Source of the DNA: Sophora flavescens
Lineage: Eukaryota > Streptophyta > Magnoliopsida > Fabales > Fabaceae
Assembly (NCBI GenBank): GCA_030762895.1
Contig: CM061069.1
Span: 7,741,438 to 7,805,437 of the forward strand
Length of the DNA: 64,000 nt
Direction: 5' to 3'
The position numbers were made by a program, and so were the translations under genes. The notes under the pieces were generated by a model. That model was not told the origin of the DNA, did not search any database, and saw only the letters and a program-made list of their open reading frames with translations. Shown piece after piece: positions 58,481 through 64,000 of this stretch (positions are counted from its first letter, which is position 1; the number at the start of each line of letters is the position of its first letter).

Positions 58481-59742
58481 GTTCTATTGAGGATAAAATC
58501 TTGCGTGTTTTGAGAAATAATAAGGAGGCCTTTGGGTGGACCATTCACGATATCAAGGGTATTAGTCCTTCAATTTGTACCCACCGGATGCATATGGAGA
58601 TGGAGCACAGACCCAAGGTGCAACCTCAAAGAAGGCTTAAACCAAATTTGAAGGAAGTGGTAAAAAAAGAGGTATTTAAGTTGCTTGATGCGGGTATTAT
58701 TTATCCTATTTCTGATAGCCCTTGAGTGAGGCATGTTCAGGTTGTCCCTAAAAAAGGAGGAACTACTGTCATGGAGAATGACAAGAAAGAATTGATAGCT
58801 GTTAGGGAGGTAACAGGGTGGCGTATGTATATTGATTATAGAAAATTAAACGAGGCCACTAGGAAAGACCACTTCCCCCTTCCCTTTATTGACTAAAAGC
58901 TTGAAAAATTATTTGGTCATGAATTTTATTGCTTCTTGGATGGGTACTCTGGATATATGCAAATACCTGTGGCTTTTGAAGATCAAGAGAAGACTACTTT
59001 TACTTACCCATATGGTACTTTTGCATATAGACAGATGCCTTTTGGTTTGTGGAATGCGCCTGCCACCTTTCAAAGATGCATGATGGCCATATTTTCTTAT
59101 ATATTAGAGGATTGCATTGAAATATTCATGGAGGATTTTTCTGTTTATGACTCCTCATTTGATAATTGTTTGCATAATTTGGGGGTGGTTTTGAAAAGGT
59201 GTAAAGACACCAGTTTGGTTCTTAATTGGGAAAAATGCCAATTCATGGTAACTGACTGCATAGTTTAGGGGCATAAAGTTTCTCATGAGGGTATTGAGGT
59301 TGACCCTACAAAGGTTGAGGTAATTGCCAAATTGCCTCCTCCTAACTCTGTTAAGGCCATTAGAAGTTTTTTGGGGCATGATGGTTTTTATAGGAGGTTT
59401 ATTAAGGATTTTTCAAAAATTACAAAACCTCTTTCTAATCTTTTGCTTAAAGATGCTCCATTTGAATTTTCTAATGCTTGCTTGGAAGCCTTTAAAATTT
59501 TGAAGCCTAAATTGATTGATGCACCTGTTGTTGTTGTTCCTAATTGATCTTTGCCATTTGAGCTTATGTGTGATGCTAGTGATATGGCAGTAGTTTTTGT
59601 TTTGGGCCAACGTAAGGATACAATTTTTCAAACCATTTACTATGCCAGTATGACTGTTGATGAAGCACAAAAAAATTATACCGCTACAGAAAAAGAGTTG
59701 CTGGCAGTAGTTTTTGCTTTTGATAAATTCGTCCTTATTTAG
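58481..59742 (+). pseudogene. Reverse transcriptase and RNase H of Athila-like element
   Basis: One frame, with stops at 58723, about 58894, 59266, 59545 and 59740. RT motifs: HRMHMEMEHRPKVQPQRRL, GIIYPISDSP, WRMYIDYRKLNEATRKDHFPLPF, GYSGYMQIPV, YGTFAYRQMPFGLWNAPATF, then IFMEDFSVY where FMDD is usual, so one catalytic Asp is Glu. Then SFLGHDGFYRRFIKDFSKI, and RNase H with LMCDASDMA and TEKELLAVVFAFDKF. Several stops are explained by TGG-to-TGA or CAA-to-TAA transitions. It converted RNA to cDNA in the ancestor and is inactive here. Confidence 0.85.
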
Positions 59743-60400
59743 TTATGTCTAAGGTTGTTGTTTACATTTATCATTCTGCTATTAGCATTTGCTTGCCAAA
59801 CCAAGATTGATTAGATGGGTGCTATTGTTACAAGAGTTTGATGTGGAGATTAGAGACAAGCGAGGTGTGGAGAGTTCAGTGGCGGACCATCTTTCAAGGG
59901 TGGATGCTTCTATCATACCACAAATTGAAGATGCCATAAAGGATACCTTTCCTGATGAGCTATTATTGTCAATTTCCAAACTCCCTGGTATCTATATTTT
60001 GTCAACTACAAGGCAGGTAATAAACTTCCCCCTAACCTTTTATATGCTCAGCCTAAGAAATTTCTTTATGATGTTAAGTATTATTTGTGGGAAAAGCCTT
60101 ATCTGTTTAAGGTATGTGGTCATAAAATTATTAGGAGATGCATTCCTGAGGTTAAGACACATGCTATTTTAGAGCACTGTCATTCTATGGAGGTTGGCGG
60201 CCATTTACCCAACTAAGACAGCTTAAAAAGTCCATCAATGTGGTTTTTATTGGCCTACTCTTTTTAAGGATGCATACAATTTTGTGAAGTCTTGTGATAA
60301 GTGCCAAAGCAATAGGAATATTTCTAGTAAACATGATATGCCTCTAAATAATATTTTGATTTGTGAATTATTTGATGTGATTCACCGCTGGCTGGCCCAC
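59743..60400 (+). pseudogene. RNase H tail and integrase zinc domain, truncated
   Basis: After a frameshift, LIRWVLLLQEFDVEIRDKRG and VADHLSRV mark the end of RNase H. Then EHCHSMEVGGHL and, in another frame, a CDKCQ segment give the HHCC zinc domain of integrase. Similarity stops around 60370 at CELFDV, and the catalytic core is absent. Confidence 0.7.
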
Positions 60401-61005
60401 TCCATCACATGACGCTACTCTCCTCAGGGCGTGGTTTCGAGGCCAGATCTGTTTATCCCCTGGTGTATGGTTCAGGGTCGGCCGTTGAATGCTGGCCATA
60501 TTTTTCTCCAGAAGGAGGGGCAGAAGGGATACATCTTAGTTGGATCCTTCAGTAAGCAACTGGCGCGTAACTTGGGCGTTATTGATCATCGTGCACACCA
60601 GATGTGTGCCATGCTCACCATTGATGAGAGGATGTTGACCTCCATTGGTGTATTGATGCGTGGTTGACGAGGGGAGCTTCACGTTGCCAATGCAGGTGTT
60701 GCTTAGGAGGAGCCTGCAGCTGCGGTCCCGGATGAGCACCCATAGGAGGAGCTTGCCGCATAATTCCAGGAGCAGGTCCTAGGCGTAGATGCTCACATAG
60801 ATGACCAGCCTGCTCCACCACCACCATAGGTAGCCTTGGATGGTCTTATTTTTCATTTAGACACCCTTGAGTTAGATGTCTATGATCATTTGGATGTTCA
60901 AGAGACGCGGATCCAAGGCATTTACCGGCGGATGGATGCGTGGGACGAGCAGCTGGCGACTATTATCCAGATGATGCAGCGTCATTTTGGTCCTACTCCA
61001 TAGTT
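60401..61005 (+). pseudogene. 3' ORF remnant of Athila-like element
   Basis: Contains RPDLFIPWCMVQGRPLNAGHIF and a C-terminal YRRMDAWDEQLATIIQMMQRHF region, which resemble the Athila ORF1 / plant transposon protein family found 3' of pol. One 78-codon frame (60431-60667) is open; the rest has stops. GC content is higher than in the surrounding DNA. Role unknown even in intact elements; sometimes called envelope-like. Confidence 0.55.
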
Positions 61006-62586
61006 ATTTTCTTTTATTCATTTTTTTACACAAGCTACTATGCTATTGTATTAAAATTGAATACTTGGTCATGACAACTTTTACCGGGAAGATTACTTCT
61101 CTATCTCTTTCTTTCTAGCTTACTTAATTATCTTTATTCCTTACTTGTACTTTTATTTCTTTGCATTGGGGACAATGCTAGATTCTAAGTGTGGGGAGGG
61201 GAAATTTCTTGTGCTTTTATTCCTCTGCATTGGGGACAATGCTAGATTTTAAGTGTGGGTAGGGGAAATTTAATTTTTCCTTACAGGGTGAACACAGTTT
61301 CACTTGATTAATCTGTCATATGCACTTAGTTGATTGTGATGATTACATTATGTTTTTGGGTGATGATTATGTGCCTCATTTTTAGTTAGAAAATTAGACA
61401 TCTATATCATTAGGCGACCCAATTTAAAATCCTTTATTGCTTTGACAAACATATGACCAAAAAAATTGAATTTGGATTACCATTTGAAAGCTGAAAATTA
61501 GCATGAGGTTCCTTGTTTGATTGCTTTTCATTGAATTGAGCTACTAAATGTGAGACTTGAACCATTATAGGGGTATTTACTAAATCATGGATATTCACCC
61601 CTCTCTTTGTTTGAGTGATGTTCCACATTTTTGTGCATTCTAGAACTTGTTTTGTGACCATTTCAAGACGAATTTGATTTGCATACATGTTGGAATATGA
61701 TTGAGGCAATTTTAGGTATTTTTCTGGCCTTCAGATGTTTTGTTTTGCCATGTCCATTAGTTGTCCATTTTGAGCCTCAAGTAAAAATGCTTTTCCTTGG
61801 TACCCAAGTATACATTCAAATATGTTTGGCGGTAACCTCATGGAAACATAAATGGAGTAATTAGATGTGGATTGTATTCATGAGATATTGTTTATTTATG
61901 GCTGGTAAAGTGAAGTTGGGAATTTTTCTCTTCTTTTTTTGAAGAAATAAAAATGTTAAGAAAAAAAATAGAAAGGATTGGAAATGTGTGTGAATTGAAT
62001 TGAAAAATTAAAAAAATAAAAAGAGAAAGAAAGAAAAAAAGAAGAGAAAGGAAAAGTATTGTAAAATGGGGAATTCGTTAGAATGCATGATTGATGTTAT
62101 TCTGTAATTCATTTCTAATGATCTATTTATGCTCTAAGGGTTATTTACTTAATTCTTGATTTCTTTTATCCCTTTGTATATCCCGTTTCCTTCTTTTTCC
62201 TACTTGACAACATTCCCACGGCCACGTTACAACCCATGAAAGATCCTAGATGCATGTAAACTGTATAGTGGAGATTTGGTCTATAAACAAGCTTATGGTA
62301 ATGTGATTTATTATGGAAACTTGAGTGATAATTGTCTTTATCCGTATACACTTTGTGAGTTGTGAGAAGAGTGACCCCCTTTTTCATTAAGAAGTTTGAT
62401 TGCAGGGAACCTAAGCCTCTAATTGGGCAATCTCTTGATTTTTCCCATAAAAATTTGAGGTTAATTTATTTGTCATTGCTTGTTGAAGATTTAGGGTCCC
62501 TTGATGGTTCGTTCTTTGATTTTCTAAGATTTATTTTAGACCAGGATTATTTCTTGACGACAAGCAATCCTTAAGTGTGGGGAGGT
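61006..62586 (+). other. Non-coding 3' region of Athila-like element
   Basis: It contains a 64-bp tandem duplication (about 61150-61275), each unit with attggggacaatgctaga and a purine tract AAGTGTGGG. A purine-rich block lies at about 61925-62060, and a final polypurine tract AAGTGTGGGGAGG at about 62573-62585 sits directly before the LTR. Open frames here (61434-61709, 62166-62387, 62362-62574) lack support. Confidence 0.6.
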
Positions 62587-63940
62587 TGATAAACTGTCGT
62601 TTTCTATACTTTATTGTTGGGAAATTGGGTGTAATTTATTGTTTATTTGGAAATTATTATGGATACTCACCCAATTTTCCATGATTATTGTAGGATAAAC
62701 CATCATGGCAGGAGATCATCAAATTTGGTGAAAAATGAATAAATCTGGAAGGTTGTTTTAGAAAAAAAGCTGTGTTCTGAAGTTATCAAAGGAGCACGGC
62801 CGTGCTCACCATTAAGCACGGTCGTGCTCATCAACAGACCCCTTGCTAATTAGCAAGGCCTTGCTTGTTTGATGGAGTTGACGTTGATTTTTTAGCAAGG
62901 CCATGCTCAATGTGAGCACGTCCGTGCTCATTAGCAAGGCCCTTCTAACTTTCTCGCTTTTAGCACGATTTGACGCAGTTTTCATTAAGCACGACCGTTC
63001 CCAGGAGCCCAATCTTTTAGGTTTTCGTATTTGGAAATAAAAGGAAGTGGCTGGGAACAGATTCAGGAGGCTGGTTACACACAGAGAGAGACATAGCCGT
63101 CAAGCGAAGGACCATCTCCCAATTGATTCGAAGACTGCTTTGCATCAAAAGGGTCTTTCGGGTTTTAGTTTTTCTGATTCTCTTTTATGGATTGTTATAT
63201 GTTTTTGATTTGTATAGTTATCTTTATGACTATGCGTAGCTAAACCCATACCTAGGGTATGGTGGATCTTATGTCTCGATATCGTTGATATTTTCCCAGT
63301 TTTAATTTGATTGTGTTCTCTTAATTGGTTGGTTTTATCCTTGTGTTTGCATTTCTAAAAGGCTTGATCATCCTTTATCAAGTTAATTAATTGACTGGCG
63401 ACTGTAACACAATTAGTTAACAGAGCTCTAGGATTAACCGGATTTGGGGTTGCATGGACCAAGCGCAATCCCTTGTTTTCAATCAGTTATTGAATTAACA
63501 AACTTGCCAGTTTTTTGTGTTTCTTTTAATTGTTTGCCTTGCATGACCATTGGGGGTAACTGATTAAGGGAAAGAATATTAATATTGCATGACCATTGTG
63601 TATTAATAGTTTTTGAGTAAGTGATTGGCAATCAATAAGGAACACATATCATTGAGAAATTGGGTAATATCTTAGGTAGTGACATAAGTGAAACCAAGCA
63701 CCCAAGGCTTTCCATAATTGAACCTTTACTTGTGATTCTTTGTCTTTCTTGGTTTCTACCATCTTCCTGTTTTTAATTATTTGATTACAAACTGAACTTT
63801 ATTGTCTGGATAACATAAGGAAGTAATTAATCTAGTAATTGTCACCAATCCCTGTGGGTTCGATACTTGGAGTCCCAAATACTCCTATATTACTTTTGCG
63901 ATAGGGTGCACCTGCCCTTATGTGCAATTTTAGCGCAACA
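62587..63940 (+). repeat. 3' LTR of Athila-like element
   Basis: About 1354 bp, TGATAAACTG to AGCGCAACA. Its palindromic array has units at 62793-62807, 62815-62829, 62894-62908, 62915-62929 and 62933-62947. The next unit is broken (gcacgaccgttccc), and about 30 bp including the last unit are missing relative to the 5' LTR. Confidence 0.85.
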
Positions 63941-64000
63941 CTTATCTTTTAAAAGAATCCCTTCATTTATGTAAAATCATTTATCCTTTATGTGCCATGG
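63941..64000 (-). pseudogene. Host gypsy pol fragment upstream of integrase zinc domain
   Basis: After the target duplication cttat (63941-63945), the minus frame reads HIKDK, a stop, then FYINEGILLKDK and joins in frame with the RLCVP segment at 54425. It matches the region between RNase H and integrase in plant gypsy elements and shows that the host element continues beyond the window. Confidence 0.6.

Larger units (their letters stand above)
54426..63940 (+). mobile_element. Athila-like Ty3/gypsy element, defective, complete with both LTRs
   Basis: LTRs 54426-55806 and 62587-63940, gag, protease, RT-RNase H, partial integrase and a 3' ORF remnant, with target duplications cttat at 54421-54425 and 63941-63945. 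The order gag-PR-RT-RH-IN and the motifs place it in the Athila group. Nearly all frames carry stops, and the integrase core is missing: sequence jumps from the zinc domain (about 60360) to the 3' ORF. The two LTRs are visibly more diverged than those of 43644-48886, so it is older. Confidence 0.85.

Overview
This window is plant nuclear DNA, probably from a legume. That is inferred from the families present: SIRE/Maximus-type Ty1/copia, Athila-type and Reina-like Ty3/gypsy elements, initiator-Met and Asp tRNA primer sites, and long AT-rich LTRs. I see no ordinary host gene, tRNA, rRNA or bacterial feature. The whole window is a nest of LTR retrotransposons, most of them broken.

Layout. The outermost recognisable element is a minus-strand Reina-like Ty3/gypsy element. 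Its 3' LTR lies at 1454-2150. Its pol gene is scattered in pieces at 2151-2797, 36742-36951 (repeated at 12974-13183), 54121-54425 and 63941-64000. Three large elements sit inside about 0.5 kb of its integrase gene. They are a plus-strand copia element of which only the 3' part survives (LTR 29925-36741, repeated at 6164-12973), a minus-strand SIRE-like copia element with 5-bp target duplications (36952-54120, TSD agtca), and a plus-strand Athila-like element (54426-63940, TSD cttat). Further elements are nested in these. Two are non-autonomous gypsy elements of about 5.2-5.5 kb from two related subfamilies: one minus strand (30566-36052, repeated at 6805-12281, TSD gtctc) and one plus strand (43644-48886, repeated at 19851-25075, TSD gtgct). 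Two are gypsy LTRs with no internal region: 49372-52511 (TSD gcttc), and one ending at 5766 / 29527.

Assembly. Positions 2898-26158 and 26659-49967 are the same sequence at an offset of about 23.8 kb, separated by exactly 500 Ns. Collapsing them rebuilds a single host gypsy element in the right order. The block is therefore best read as two overlapping contigs (or haplotigs) placed end to end, not a biological duplication. The true locus is probably about 40 kb. The left copy is error-rich toward the gap, especially at CAG/CTG sites.

Main biological observation. The LTRs of the non-autonomous family carry a regular array of a 13-bp CG-rich unit (consensus near CTCGCCTCGCGAG) arranged as unit - 6 bp - unit, just upstream of the TATA-like box. 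It occurs in both subfamilies and again inside the internal region of one of them. The Athila-like LTRs hold the same architecture with a different core (AGCACGGCCGTGCTC, 6-7 bp spacers). I suggest a cis-regulatory module for a dimeric or tandem DNA-binding factor. The plus-strand copy also keeps an intact 260-codon reading frame of unknown function with three DPxG motifs.
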